Shown here: positions 1 to 14,243 of the stretch, piece by piece
Numbering within the stretch: the first letter of the stretch is position 1
How the letters are laid out: each line of letters begins with the position of its first letter
NCBI GenBank assembly: GCA_950295325.1
Contig: OX485803.1
Span: 17,422,001 to 17,486,000, forward strand
Direction of reading: 5' to 3'
Source: Polytrichum commune
Taxonomy: Eukaryota > Streptophyta > Polytrichopsida > Polytrichales > Polytrichaceae
Length of the DNA: 64,000 nucleotides
Notes under the pieces: generated by a model
Databases searched by the model: none
The model's input: only the letters and a program-made list of their open reading frames with translations
What the model was told of the DNA's origin: nothing
Program-made: the position numbers and the translations under genes

Positions 1-3000
1 CATCTCATCAACTAATTTTAGTATTCATCGTCATTGGTGCTAAACCTCTCATAATTTATTAGTCTTATTATGACATTGTAAATGATGTTGAACATGTATC
101 TTGATAGTATTGGAAGGTGCACAGTTGTATCCTAACCTTTCACATTGTAAATTTTATTACAAGGTTTGAATGGGACTATAGTTGAATGTGTTTGTGAACA
201 TAATAAAATTATATATTTTAATATTTTAATATATTTTTCTTGTATTTGAATGCAACGTTACCTTGTTTTTTTGGAGTTGGTAGTTGTGCAAAATTGCATA
301 TCTTGTCATAACTGATTGTATTTCTTGTTTTGTTCTATATATGTTTACAACTTGTTTATTTAAGCTTGTATGATTTCTTATCTCCATGTTTATTGGTTAC
401 TTTTTAACTAGTGTCCAAGTGCTATTGGTTGTGTTGTGAATGGTATTTTGAATGGTTTAGGATTGTTATCACTAATTGAAACCAAATGAATTACAATTTG
501 AATGGTATGGAATGTTTGTCGCTCACATAGTTGGTTTCTCAATGCTATAGTATATATTCCGTCCACTATTTGGTACTTGTACAATTTATTAAAAAAAACA
601 ATGAAAAAACAAGCCTCTCTAAACAATTACAAATAAATATAGGCTGCTAAAAAATATGCCAAAGTAATTTTTTAATCTACAAATAGGGAGGGAAAATTTA
701 TTGAGAGGTGGATAAATATCCCCTCATTGAATACCCCATTATCGCACGTGGTTACAAAATGTAAGGGTGTGTGATCGCCCCAAGCTTCAATGTGCATGAT
801 TTCTGACTAAGCCCACTTCTCTTAGGATATGCAACACGCAATCACTACGTGATGAGTAGCAAATACAAATCAAGGCTGTAGTTGCTTTCCTCGCAATTTT
901 TTGGAGCTCATATGAGTATCCTTCTCAAATATTTCAAAGTGAAGATTCCCATGCTCATTCAAGTGATCACATAGGTCCCCCCACTTAAGAATTGAGTATT
1001 GAACCTCAAACGTTAACTTATTTTGAGCACGTAGTACAATCTCTTTGAACACATGTCTCTTTGGTATCCATTCTTGGTGCCACACCTAACCATGTACTAC
1101 TCACATCTAGGAGTTTGATGAAATTAAGTAACCAAGCTAGGCATGTCTACCTCAGTTTTTGTGGTTGCGTGTTCAACATGGTCCTAACAAAGGGTACTTC
1201 CAAGCACCCAAGATAATGCAAATATTGATAGCGCCATGGACCACATCCTTGTGATGAGGGAGTGATTCAACATGTACAATGCTTCATATTTGAAACTAGA
1301 TTTCAGGTAAGTAGAGGTTTATACATAACGTTTGGACACAATGACATGTATGCATGTATTGCTATCAGTGGCACCCGTGGTAAAAATGTCAACATGCAAC
1401 TTTAGATGTGAACTACAACTCTTGTTGTGCTTTTGTTGCATGTGTATTGTGTTAGTTGTAACAAAGTGTTTTGTGAGTCTAACATAACATTAAGTAGCAA
1501 TGCTAGTGGGGCACCTTTTGAGTTTCCACAATATTACCTTAACAAAAAGGGAAATGTTTTGCAAAACCATAGTGAATGAATGGAGAATCAATAAAAAATA
1601 ATAGCTTAAAATAGAAGTGGTTTCCAATGCGGGTGTTGGGAGACTTTTCTAAAAAGTACAACCACCTTTTCGACCTCACCAACTTTTCATGTTGCTTTAT
1701 AGTTATTTAGATTTGTTTAGATTATAATTTCGCCTAGATTGGAATCTTTACCGCCACTTGGCATTAGTTATGTCCTAGAAACCAACATAATCAAATCCAA
1801 GTAATGAAAGTAACCACCTAAATAATAATAAAATAGCCTAAGAAAAACTCAAACATAGCGCCACCTTTTTCTCGAAAGAGCATCAAACTAGCGTGCACCG
1901 AGTTGATGCTCTTTTGAAAAGATCATTCCAGGCTTGTTACTTAATGCATAGATCTTGAACATAATGACGTTATGTACATGTGGTTCTATTGGCAAATACC
2001 ATACAATCAAATTAACAAACACAACCTCAGGTGTGGACTAATAACTGTGGGTAACAAGCTTTTATTGCATGTGTACTATGTCATTTGTGACATTTGTTTC
2101 CTCATAGCCTCCATCGTACACTTTATCACATGGTTTTAACATATAATCACCATCCAAAAAGTAAGAAGCACATACAAGCATCAAGGGCAACAAGGAAGCA
2201 AACACACTTGAGAATGATGGCACCGCCAAAGACTCCGTTACCCATGTACCTCTCATAACATGTAGCACACACAATTATGTATCAAATAGACCCCCCCCCT
2301 CCCCCTCATCAACAAACCTCACCAACGTAATTAAAACCCTACAATCCTTCATACAAAAGGAAGACACAAGACACATGGTTCAAGCAATTCAATAATATAA
2401 ATATGCGGAGAAATGAATTAATGGCGACCAAATCAACCAAAAACTATCATACCATTTTTGGAGACCCCACACATCACTAACGCGCATATAACACAAAGCC
2501 TAAAATCTAGATTTGCCCAATATATGAGCAACCACAAAAGAATATATTTTAGCCAACATGTACACAAATCCTAATCATAAACTATGTCACAAAAATGACA
2601 TATGGCCACATCCACTATCCTTATGTGACATAAAAATCCTCAAAAGTCTTAGAATAGCAAGACAAAGGACACCGCCCACCAATTGACTGACCTACTCAAA
2701 TCTTGTTTCACACACGTCACATCACTCACAAAGCCAACCCACAAAATGACAAACCCCCAAAAACACACCACACCACCATGGATCCTTAGTTGTACATGCA
2801 TCAATACAAGACGTACATGCATGCTTAGCAAACCTTAGACATATTATATGCATAAATGGAGCCGCACTTGTACTAATTAGACCATTAATCCTGCCAACCG
2901 ACCTCCATCCAAATCATAAAATTCACACTCACGCAAGATAGATATTTTGACCAAGCCATTTAAAAAAGACAAATATAAACCACTAATAGAAGCTATCCGA

Positions 3001-5050
3001 GGCCAAGGATGGAAAGTCAATCCCATAATGGTCATCATTGTGTGAGTAAGAGGAGCCACACATACAAATACCATTGATGGACTAGAAAACCTACACATAC
3101 TCACATCATTAATCAATAAATTTATGAAAACAAACACCAATTAGCTATAAAATACCTTGCGGCACCTCATCTTAAACAAACAAAAGTAGGACAACAAATA
3201 AATACATGTATCCTCCCCTCAAGAATAATGTATCTAATTAAACTTTACTAACTAGGCTACATTAGTATTAATGTACTTTTTTTACCAAGTAAAGATGTTA
3301 ATGTTCTCTAATGTCCAAACAACCAATTCAACCTTGGTTTGGAAAAGAATGAGATGCACAGTTTACAGCTAATAGAATTGCGTAATTCCAAGTAGTAAGT
3401 GACACTAAATATCATATTCAATGTACCTCCCACATTCATCAAAATCCAAGCGGCAGTTGTTGTTTAGAAGAAATTTGATAAGGATGGCAGCATGTGATGT
3501 TTTGAGATGCATACCACACGGGAATGTTATGGGTATGCTTTCCCCCAAAAAGCACTAAAACAAAGATTCGGGGAAAAAATGACTTTGTTGGGAGGGATCA
3601 TAGATCAAGTTGTTGCTCCAGCATATCTTGACAGGAGCGAGAACATGTAACTTGGATTGATCCAAACGTTGAACTCGGTCGCAAGCTTAAGCTTAAGCTT
3701 CATCTCAAATTCAGATAAAATTATTTTTGGTTGAAAAGTGATTTTCATGCACGATGTATCGATAGTGTATGAGCTCTGTTTTCTACAAGCATCAAGAGTT
3801 TCATCACTTACGGGGGGGCCGATATTTACACTTGGTAGTTATCTCACAAATCTCAGGTTCGGATATGGACGAGACTTGAATTGAAGTTGTTGTATCGCCT
3901 GTCTACAACAACGTTTCAGGAGTGCAGATGTTGATTTGAGAATCATAGCTCGTAATATTTGGATCGCATTCTGCATGCTCGCCCTTGCTCCCGGATGTTC
4001 GGCTGTATTGATCAACAACTACACCCCCAAAACAGGAAAAAAACAAAACAAAACTGAATTAATTGAGTTGCTAGGTCTATTTTATCATCTATCTACTGAC
4101 AAAACTTACGCTTATAAGATAGGTACGTGAGATTGAGATGCGAGACAAGAATTATGGAAGAGATTGAACCAAGAATCATGCATCCAGATCCCCACATCTT
4201 GAAAGTTCTGTTACGTTGAATTGGGAAGTTTTGAAAGGCGTGAGGAGAATACTTGTAAGATATAAAGACAAATAATATCATCTGATAGATCCAACATGGG
4301 TACTATGTACGGAACACCTTCTGCAAGAACAATGCCAAATTTTCCTTCTACCGCAATAGTTATGCTGCACAAAATTTGTGTGTTTTTGTAAGTAATCCAT
4401 ATTTCACATATGTCACAATCCGGAACTGTGCACATAACATTATTCACCGAGCTTTTTATGTGTTGTGAGCCCAGGAAATTGGAGGGACTTGTGGTCATGA
4501 CAAATGATCACGTGCGATGCTACATTTTAGTTGAACCCTAAGAATCCAGCTTGGATGTGATTATGTATAGGAACTTGAGAACAACATCTTGAAGTTGAAC
4601 GATGTTATGCATTTAGAGATGGACAATCATTGGTTACTGTACATTTCATCATGAGCATAACACAATTTTAAACTCAAATTTTAAGTTCAAAGTTTTGTTT
4701 TAACCTGGTGTAAATACTCGAGGTTGAGCACCATTCTCACAATATTTCATCACCTTTGTACATTGATAAACTCGAAAGCAAGCTTGAGTCAAACCAAAAG
4801 GATAAATTGTGAATAGAATGTGATTGTGAGGTACCTCATAAGCGCCGCAATACCAAAAGCTTGAATTCTAGGCTCAATGTGATGGAGGAATGGTAAAAGT
4901 GTCTCAATAGCTTTCAACTTGATAGCTTGGTCTTTTCCGACAACATCAAAGCTAGTAATCACCCAACAACATTCACCATTAGCATCTGCTCACAAATAAC
5001 AATGCCATTCAATGCCAATTCATCACATAACATCACCCAACACCCACTAT
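1..5050. other. AT-rich non-coding stretch
   Basis: I see no gene here on either strand. Open frames are short, lack plausible splice signals and do not resemble known families. A fragment of a dispersed repeat lies at 1053-1102 in reverse orientation; its core reads like 'tatccattcttggtgccaca' and recurs elsewhere in the window. A short C-rich tract lies near 2290. Confidence 0.6.
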
Positions 5051-5056
5051 TTATTC

Positions 5057-5152
5057 AGTGGACCCTCGGAACATAACAGTCGGATCCTCGGAAAACTGTC
5101 TCCTGCTCAACTTTTCGAGCATCCGATTGTTATATTCCGAAGGAGGTCCACT
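5057..5152. repeat. Short hairpin MITE-like element
   Basis: Two inverted arms, 5057-5084 and 5122-5152, both begin from the outside with AGTGGACC and share the core ATAACA.TCGGA when one is reverse-complemented, with a few mismatches and a small indel. The loop is about 37 nt. This fits a decayed foldback or MITE remnant. I saw no certain target-site duplication and no coding capacity. Confidence 0.5.
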
Positions 5153-8100
5153 AAGCACAAACACTAGTGTCACGCAAATATAATGCACACATCAAGAAGA
5201 ATAGAATCTTGGGTTCCAACACTTCATTGATTTGTACCACATGTAAACATACATATTTCATGGGAATTTCCATATATTAATTAGTATAAACCAAATTATA
5301 TAAACATATTACTGTTATTCTCAGAAGTTTTGATGAGAAGTACAAACCAAAGCAGACACAAAAGTCTTGTAGCAGCCTCTTTTAAATCCAAAAAATCCGA
5401 TGCGCTCAATCTTAATGCCACAGAAACCGCATTTACCTTCAACGATGGGTGCAAGAATTGGTAAGATTGGTCCATGAATCAGTTGGTACTCGCAACACAA
5501 TTACAGAGTGATATATTTTCAAATTTGGAAAGAGTGCAAAGGGTCTGTAGAACATTGATTTTTAGTTAGTCCATCGTGGTTTCCTAGATCGACTTGAAAT
5601 ACACTTGTGTGGGTGTAGAATACAAAGGAAAGTATTCTAGATCGACTTGAAATACACTTGTGTAGGTGTAGAATTGGCAGCTTAGTTACAAATGAACTGG
5701 TTGAGTTTGAGGAATGACCGGTTCCACTTCAAGAGAGCCGGAGTTACATGGGCTATTATTAATAGCCTTGCTCACACTACTAGCGCGTTACATTCCTCCC
5801 CCTCTAGATTTGAGCGTCTATGCTCAACACACAAATAAACCCATCGATTACTTAGGAGTTTAAAAAGCTGGAGTTTAAAAAACCCCCCAAGATACGAGCC
5901 AGTGGTTTTCAGCCACTCACTAAAACACTCTTCCAAATATTGGCCGACACCCAAGGATATCGGCCAGGGTTCATCCCGGCCATGAAGTGGTTCTCTCTCT
6001 CTTTCTTTCTTTTTAGGTTGTTGTTGGGTTGAGGCTGGTGTTTAGGTTGAACTTTGGAGTGCTTGGATGTGTTGATCTTGCTCCTCGTGCTGGTAGTTCT
6101 TGGGCCTTGGAGCAGTTGTTGTACTTGGTGGTTGTCCTTATGAGGTAAGCTTTGGATTTTTCTATTTTATTGTATTTTCCCCTTTTTTTTTCTTCTTCTC
6201 TTTTATTGCTTGGTAGGCTACAAGCACTGTGTGGGGAGATTTTTGGGCGTTATCAGTCGAGATCCTAGTGTTTCCATAACCCACGGGTTGCATGTTGACA
6301 TCTTTCAGTTTTTACATATTAGATTGAGGACTATTTTATAGAATACTCTACACTCTCACACATGATAAGTGGTTTTCTTGAAGTCTTCAATTAGAGTTGG
6401 TTGTTTCCCAAACTCAATTGGTGCTTCTATAAATAGTGGCCAGTTTGCCCATTTCATTGTGGGAAGGTTGCTCTCTTGCTGATGTTGTTCTCCTTGGTTG
6501 ATTTTGCTCCTATTGTTGTGCTAGTTGTTAGATGAGGCTAGTTGTAACCTAGAGTGTTTTAAAGTTGTTGAAGTTGTTGAAGCCCATTGGCTGATGGAAG
6601 GTTGGGAATCCTTAGCCCCCAACCGAGGGAGGGCCGTCAAGCCAAGTTCTATTCATGCTATGCATGCTGGATTTTTTTGTCTTCCAAGTTCAAAAGGATT
6701 CAAATTTGAAACTAAACAAGCAAAAATTGGCTAGAATTTTAATCAAAGAGATTTTAACTGACCACAATTTTGAAAATCCGGATTTCAACCAAAGTGAAAT
6801 TTGTAATGAAGGAAATCAACCAAGTCGATTTGGTTGGACCCAGTTTCAACTGACGAACTTTGGAACTGGTTGGAGCTAAAGTCAACTAGTTATTGGATGG
6901 TTGTTCGGGAAAATCATCCTGGACATTGCATATGATGCCCAATTTGGGTGGGTATTTTTTTGTCCCCTTCTGACAAGGTGATGATTGTGCATAACTTGAC
7001 CATATAAGTTAAAAAAATATTAATGCACATGTTGCTCGCTCCATGCAAAAGGGGAAATCTCCCTAAAATGACCTGATGTGGCCCTCCAATCTTGAGGGTG
7101 ACAGACTTCATCTAAATTTGTTCAAGGAAACCCATATTTTTAAAAGTAGCTCATTTGTCGTCCACATAACATATTATGGAAAAATTTCTAATTGTCTAAA
7201 GTTTGTGGCATGACCAAAACAATCATGAAACAAAAAATCTGAGTGATCTCAGTTGCCCCCTAGATGAAGGCCATGTACATATGTTAAGTTGACCTAGCAA
7301 ATATGGTCTAGTTGAATTCCAATCTTCACAGCAAGTACATATGGTAGTTCACATCCGTACAATTGGATTTTAAGATGAAAAAAAAACCTTATTTTGCTAC
7401 ATAGCAAAAATAAATAAATAAATAAATCAGATTTGGTGTTGGAAATGCCCAATAAAACGGAATGTGAAGGCTTGAGCGTTTAGGGTTTAAAAATGCTTGC
7501 TGAAATTGGCTCATATCTTTTGCACAAAATTTTGAAATCATAAAGATATTCTTGGACGTGGTACTTTGTTTCATGTACCAACTTTCTCTAGTTGGACACT
7601 ATTCCAAATAAGTGTATCTTCTATGTGAAATTGAGTCCAAAATATTATTGAAGACATAGACTAAGTTCTTAGTACATAGTCTTACAATTTCATGTTTACC
7701 CATTTTCTTTGTGATGACTAAGGACGACTTTGAATATAATGCAAACCCCTCCTTTGTGTAGTACCTTACAATGGGTTATTAACACCACATAAGCTTGTGT
7801 AGAGTGAGGACTTACCTTATTTTGGTAAAAGTGTAAGGTGAATTGAAATAATTTTGACAAATTGTGTCTATTATTTTCAAAATAATCCAACACTTAATCT
7901 ATAGAATAATTTGGTGTTGGACATGCATCAGCCTACAGTATTTCCGTGGGGACTCTTATGACTTTTAAGAATTTACCTTCTTTTAAAGGTTGATTTTCTC
8001 TATACGAGTGGAATGAAATGAAACAAGAAAACGGTAAAACCGTGAGGCTCTGTCCTTTACTATGAAAGACTATAATTGTAGTTGTCCACTTTGCTCATGC

Positions 8101-8962
8101 CAATCCATGGTTATTCACTATACCAAACCTTTCTTGGATTTTGGGCACCTTCTTCTCAAATGCGGGTCAAGGATTGAAGCTACTCATTTATCACTCGAAA
8201 TTTTTAAAATGAATAATCAAAAACTGCCGAAATAACTATAGTTAACTAGATTTCTTTCAATACATTTTAGGGAGCAATTAGAGAGAGAGAGACAGAGAGT
8301 CCACATTAAATAAGGTGGACCAAAAATAACAAGAACAAGTAACGTCCAAGTGTGAACGCAAAGTGGTTAGGAAATTTGCTCTTGAAACGAAGAAGTTGAT
8401 GCATAGTCTATGTCCTACAGACAGAGCCAATAAAATTGACTTTAAAGTTTGGGAGGCCAAAAGGCTTGTGGGACTAAAATTACATGGAGATGTTATCAAA
8501 CATACTAATTCCCTAGAGTAGTGGAGTGTAGTATCGTTCATGAGATAGAGGCTAACATCAATGTGATGGTATAATTGAAAGAAAGACTTAAGACTTACTA
8601 AAACTAAATTCTCAAATAGTTAAGACATTTGTTCTCTAATGAAGTTGTAGAGGGGACGTTCCAACACAAAGTGTGTCTCATTTTCAATGACATTGAAATG
8701 GACTCAAGAGGTGTTTTGCCCCATGACCAACGTACAAATATCATGAACAAACATATCCCCATTCTCCAAATGCTGTAAGGTGCTTCTTGTTTCAATTTCT
8801 GCGATGTTGAACTATGATTTGCACATGGGAAGTTTAGTGGGTTTCAAGCAATATAAGATCGACATGAGGCATCTAAAATTTCAAGAATAGTCATTCATCA
8901 AAAGCATGAAGCACTCTAAGGTCATAGGTATTCTCCTAGGTGTCCTCAAGTAAACGATGAGT
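5153..8962. other. Intergenic DNA with repeat fragments
   Basis: No gene is supported. Around 5683-5760 and 6227-6440 are pieces that match the inside or the CACTGTG..GGGGAGA end of the short Mutator-type elements described at 13.8, 14.7 and 22.6 kb. A GA-rich microsatellite lies at 8280-8300. A frame on the minus strand near 8700-8815 might be a last exon of the neighbouring armadillo gene, but its phase does not match the preceding donor. Confidence 0.4.
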
Positions 8963-9019
8963 TCAATCTCGTTTCAATGCATACATATTAAGGTTGGTTT
9001 GGGTATTTGATGGGCACAC

Positions 9020-11334
9020 CTGTAGAAGCTCAGTTAACGCTTTCTGACAATAATTCAAACCAATCACACATTTTGAAAGAATATCCAACGCTAAGATGGT
9101 GCATATTCGGTCCTTCTCTTCATTGATCCGCTTCAAAATGAACTTCAAAGTTGAACCACTTTGTACAAGGACATCCCGGACTATCGAAAGCACACACAAA
9201 GCCAACTCGTTATTGGGTTTCATGTGACTTCATTAACAAATTGCAGACCAGTCGATCGACAAATGGCATTGTTGCGAACGTACTTTCAGCCATGATCAAA
9301 TGTAAACCACTCTCATTTCATATTAAGTGTCGAAGAAGTTGCCTTTGAGTGGTTTTTAAGTTGAAATACTCTCAAATTTAACGATCTGTGGATTGATTTT
9401 GAAAAGAATCAAAAGTATGCATGGTATAGGATACTCACCTTCATCTGCAAGGCACGCATCATTAAGTGCACTAAGTGCATTTCCTCGCAAGATAAGGTTA
9501 TTATCTCCAACCTATACACAATTTGAAATGGCGAAGCTCAACGTAATAGTAGCAACATGTGAACTGGACCCTCTGTTTCTTTCATGTAAGAGTTGTGGTT
9601 CTTAAATTGCGATTTGATAATGAACTCTACTAGTTCAAATCATTCTACCTAGTATACGAAGTAAATAAATATGTCCTCTTTATGTGGCCATGTGTTGATG
9701 GCCATTTCTCAGTTATTGACGATAATAAGGGTATATTACCATAGTTACGAGGCCATCGATGCACTTCAACTTGCACAATGCTTCCCAAGTGGTTTGTGAA
9801 GCTGGATGTCAAAAACAAATGTGTTACTCGCAAGTCACAATTGGGTCAAATGTTTGTAGCTTTAGTAGATATAGTCCGCCGAGACGACAACTGGGCTTAA
9901 ACGTGCCTAATGTGGGGATTTGTCTAAATCGGACACCTGTATTTGAGTGGTGTGTGGTAAGCATTGAAGACTCATTTATCTCATAACCCAGAAATGTGAT
10001 TTATTAAATGCAAACAATGTGACCTGATGCATATTTGAAACAAAGCGCAAGTTCTTGACGAATAAACATATCCGACTCCTTCAGCATGTCTACCAAGATT
10101 GGAAGAACTCCTGTGCACACATTCCAACTATGAACCGCATGTTATTGAATGTGAACAAAATAAAATTTGCAAGAAATTCATGCAACTCACAGAATTAACA
10201 AAAGTGGGCACCTATTACAATAAACTATTAGAAAGGCAGCTCCATTTGTGTCCATCACATCATAAAAGAAGAAATTTTGGGGTAAACTAGGAAACCCTAA
10301 TGAATTAGTAGGATAAACAGTAATATAATATTACCAGTTTCCTCTGGAAAGTAAGCATGAATGAAGAGTCTCTCTCATCACAAGCTACTACCATTCAATT
10401 GGTCATGCATTATGTGACATGGAATGACTAAAACAAAACACATTCACCATATCTAGGATTAGCCATCTTCATATGCAAATGATCATTATCTATCATGACT
10501 CATTAATGATACATTCCCTTTAAGGTTTGATATTTTTTTCCCTAAATTTAAAATTGATTGTATTTTCAACACTAACTTGATATTTAGCTATTGATTCATT
10601 CAACATTGATTCCATACATCATTCAAATTTTTAGGTATTACAACTATAAACTATAACAACAACATATTACAATCGCAACCCTATGTCTAGCAAGCATTTG
10701 ATTTTGGATGTCTTAGTTTGATGTGATTGAATCAACTTGAAATCGATGTCAATATACAAATTTGAAGGCCTTTGATGAGGGCATTAGGCAGGAACCAGCA
10801 TCCAAGCACCGAACTCGAAAATCAGGCACAGAAAGAAGCTCAACACACCATTGCACTGCCTTTTGACGAATAACGATATCTTTACATTTTAACACCCTCA
10901 CCTATCACACTCCCAATGTAAATTAGGCTTCATAACTTTGGGATTCTTTTCTGGCCTACATATCACTCCGAGCTTTAAGAACAACTAAACTACAAAAGAG
11001 CACAATTGTACACCAAAATAATTTAGGTCAAATCAACTTTAGTGAGGTTAGTTTTGTGAGGTACACTTACGAGCTTCGAGTACATGAAGTTTCCGAATGC
11101 ACGCGTGATCCTTGGCTCCGGTATGGGAAAATACGGGGGTGGGTGGTCGGGATGTTGTTGAAGTAGTTGGCCGGGTGGCAACTCGCTTTTGAACAATGGA
11201 TATCCTTCTTCACAATCGGGAACATTCACAAACTTGATCATGTCTTCAGTGCGCATTTGTTGATCCGCATACCGCCAATTTTTATATTGGCGGATGGTTT
11301 CATCTTCAAGCATGTTCTTGGGTGGAGCGACCAT
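9020..11334 (-). CDS. RSPH14: Armadillo-repeat protein resembling radial spoke head protein RSPH14 (3' end uncertain)
   Basis: Exons on the minus strand that I can join in phase are 11334-11071, 10901-10796, 10110-10024, 9801-9740 and 9511-9439 (about 197 codons), starting at the ATG at 11334. The first donor is GTAAGT and the fifth GTGAGT; exon 2 uses a weak GT. The N-terminal part holds FPIPEPRITRAFGNFMYSKL, followed by armadillo-type helices such as RQKAVQWCVELLSVPDFRVR and GVLPILVDMLKESDMFIRQE. Animal RSPH14 has the same order: a P-rich start, an R-R/T-A-x-G motif, then ARM repeats. The family sits in the radial spokes of motile cilia. A further ARM-like segment at 9223-9020 (ELALCVLSIVRDVLVQSG) ends at a good donor, but the frame that leads into it shifts by one base near 9220 and no acceptor fits. 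The gene may therefore be broken, or the assembly may carry an indel. A generic ARM protein is the alternative reading. Confidence 0.6.
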
Positions 11335-13810
11335 GATGATGGTGATAGATTATGGTCCTTGTGGTGGAGGTTTTAGGTTTTTCGTTGTATGGCTTTAATC
11401 TCACATGTTTTCAGAAGATGTGTCTTAAGGACTTCAAAATATGATATCTTGTTTAAAACATGGATGGTCATGGGCAGATAGAAAAAAATCCGTGATCTAT
11501 GAATTAATGCTTTTCAGGTTTCAAGCAAATATTGATTACATGCACATATTGGTGGGAGTGTACCATAATGCCAACATCCTCTTGAATTTCCTCATAGAAT
11601 TGTGAAAATTTCTCAAAGCGCAAGTTAAGTTAAAAAAAAGTCAAGCCCAATCACATAGGTAAGTGAATGTGGTTGACATGAACACATCATTGACTAGACC
11701 TCAATGTAGAAGCATTCGTAATGAACAAAATAGGGCAATGTGGAGCTTGGAAGGGCTTTGGAAAACTATTTCCAAAACATATCAAATTTGTTTATAGCTG
11801 AAAATGTCTCAAATGCTTGTGATGAATTTTAAGAGCATACCCAAATTGTGCTATCTATTTTGGGTCCCTTTCCACAAGAATGAAACACAAATGGATAGTG
11901 CATAGCATGTTCTTGCTTTACACTATCGATATTTTATCCCCATAACCTTCATTTTTGAGCTTCCTCCTCTTAGAACCATTGCACTTCGGGGTAAAGCCCA
12001 TAGTGCATCTTGGGTTTGTGTTTATGAATGTTGGCACCTCAATATCTCTCTATACACAATACAAAATAACTACCTTAAACCCTAAAAGCCACATATGTCA
12101 CACTGGTTCCTATCCAAAATGTTTATAAGGAGAATACACTTGAGCATCCAAAGTGCTTTCTACGAGGTTAAGCACTATGCATAGGAATTGAGCTTCTAGA
12201 GTGATGTTTAAGAAATGCGCCGCATATGGCTTTCCAATCCAAAACTACAATGACAATGTTCATTTGCAATATAACTAAACAATCCAACATGGCTGCCATT
12301 TTCTATAGAAGATATACCTATCATTTTTGCATTGTAACAATTTAAAGAAAATGCATGTTAATCAAATGAGAACATTTGAAATATTTCTTTAATTACCCAA
12401 GAAGAATTGTAATTATAGACTTATTACTCTCTAGATTTGTCAAGTTTTACTGTAATTATTTGGTGTACTACAAGACAATGGCTTTACAACTTAGAGCATA
12501 ATATTTTAAGAGGAATATAAGCATATACTAATGTAACATAATATAACATGATATCATATTATATTTATATATAAATGTCTTATAATACACACATATGAAT
12601 AACACAAGAGAATTTATTTGAAATTCAATAAAACCAATAATTTGGATTTGCCAATCATCTTGCACTAAGATAATTGGGCTTAACTTGGTTACTTATATAA
12701 AATGGGAACGTGGATTTGAGTGGTTGAGGTTAGAGATATAATTTAAAAGAGAAGTTTAGAACCAGTTCAAGAGATACTAGACTAGTAGTACGTGTTCAAA
12801 ATTTGTCCCCTACACATTCACGGATGTGCCAACAGCTAGAGCACCTAAATCAGAGTAGTGTTTCATTGTGAACATGAAGTAAGTAAGTATTTGACGACCT
12901 GTCAACCTAAGGTCAACCTTAATTGCTTGTTTCATATGAATCTAGAAGAATGTCCGTTTAAGGTCCACTCGCATTAGACCTCTATATAGCTTGGACTACT
13001 TTTGGAAAACTCTGCATGGGAACCACCAAACATTGATCACTTGAAGTGCCACTTGAAATTTCCGTTTAGGACGCTACTCAAAACCCAAGCAAAGCTTGGT
13101 CGAGTGCAGCAGGAAGCTTGTTGGATGTGGGCAATGGAAGAATATATATATATGCTTCAGGCAATTTCTGTTGAAGGTTTATGCAAGAGATATTCGGTAT
13201 AAGGAGTGAAGATTCTCAGGTTGACGACGTGCCTAAATCGAACACAACAATCAATACGTTGGAAACTTATGTTTGAGTGGTATGTGGTTAGTTGTGGATT
13301 CAAGTACTCGCACCAAGGAGTACATGTGTTTAGAAGAAATCCATGCACAACGGAAGTTGTGGTGGTGGTGGCTGTTGCTCCACCGTTTTATGTCGTTTTC
13401 GGAAATGTAAGGAGACCACATAATGTCAAAGTGATTTGTTATTATGTACATGTGCGAAGGGTTAGAATGGCACATGCCCATACTAAGTTGGACGATGTGC
13501 TCATAGCATGCTAGTCATTCTAGACTCAATAATAGTCAACAGGATTGACGAGATCTATATAACCACTTAGCGAGCACGAGAATCTTCACTTTTTGAAACA
13601 AAGAAGATATTTATATGAACTTCATAATTATGAGACAAGCGGCTATCGCTATGATTTGGATTTGCTAATCATCTTGCATTAATTGCGCTCATATTCTACG
13701 AGAAGTGGGTGCAGAGAGAAAAAAAAACCATCTATCGCACATCTACCTTAGTGTTTCATCTTGCAGGTAAAGAAGGTAAAGTGTATGTGCGACTCTTTTG
13801 ATGTTGTAGG
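11335..13810. other. Intergenic, AT-rich
   Basis: No supported gene. It holds the upstream region of the armadillo gene, where I see no clear promoter motif. At 13273-13345 is a copy of the dispersed repeat that contains 'gagtggtatgtggttag'. The open frames at 13.0-13.5 kb overlap on both strands, are driven by that repeat, and show no conserved domain. Confidence 0.5.
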
Positions 13811-13819
13811 GCCCCTGAT

Positions 13820-14243
13820 CACTGTCTGGGGAGAACTGTCAGTTCGTTATATACAGATGACCCGATTGAGTTTGAGAAATAACCAGTCGAAGTTGGAGAC
13901 TTCAGGAGGATTACAGATCATTTTAGACGAATCTTTAGAAGAATATACCTCCTCAAATGAATAAAAGCAAACCAGAAGATGATGTCAACATGTAACTGGC
14001 TGGAATTAGAATCACATGGATCTTCAGTTACAGATGAACTAAGTGCCTGAGTTTGAGAAATAACCAGTTGAAGTTGGAGACTTCAGGAGAAATACAGATC
14101 ATTTTAGAGGAATCTACAGAAGAATATACCTCCTCAAATGAATGAAAGCAAAACTGGAAGATGATGTCAACATGTAACCGGCTGGATATTAGAATCACTC
14201 GGATCTTGACCGACTATGCCTGCCAAAAACCTTCCGGGCACTG
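13820..14243. mobile_element. Non-autonomous Mutator-type element with internal duplication
   Basis: The left end reads CACTGTCTGGGGAGA and the right end, reverse-complemented, reads CAGTGCCCGGAAGG. The flanks are 9-bp direct repeats, gcccctgat at 13811-13819 and gctcctgat at 14243-14251, with one mismatch. Inverted ends plus a 9-bp duplication are the hallmark of Mutator-like elements. The interior carries two tandem copies of a segment of about 180 bp (each with 'cctcctcaaatgaat' and 'gatgatgtcaacatgtaac'), which makes this copy twice the length of its relatives at 14731 and 22580. There is no coding capacity. Confidence 0.65.

Noticed and set aside
13002-13514. Overlapping plus and minus frames near 13.0-13.5 kb
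   Set aside because: The frames contradict each other and run through a dispersed repeat copy.
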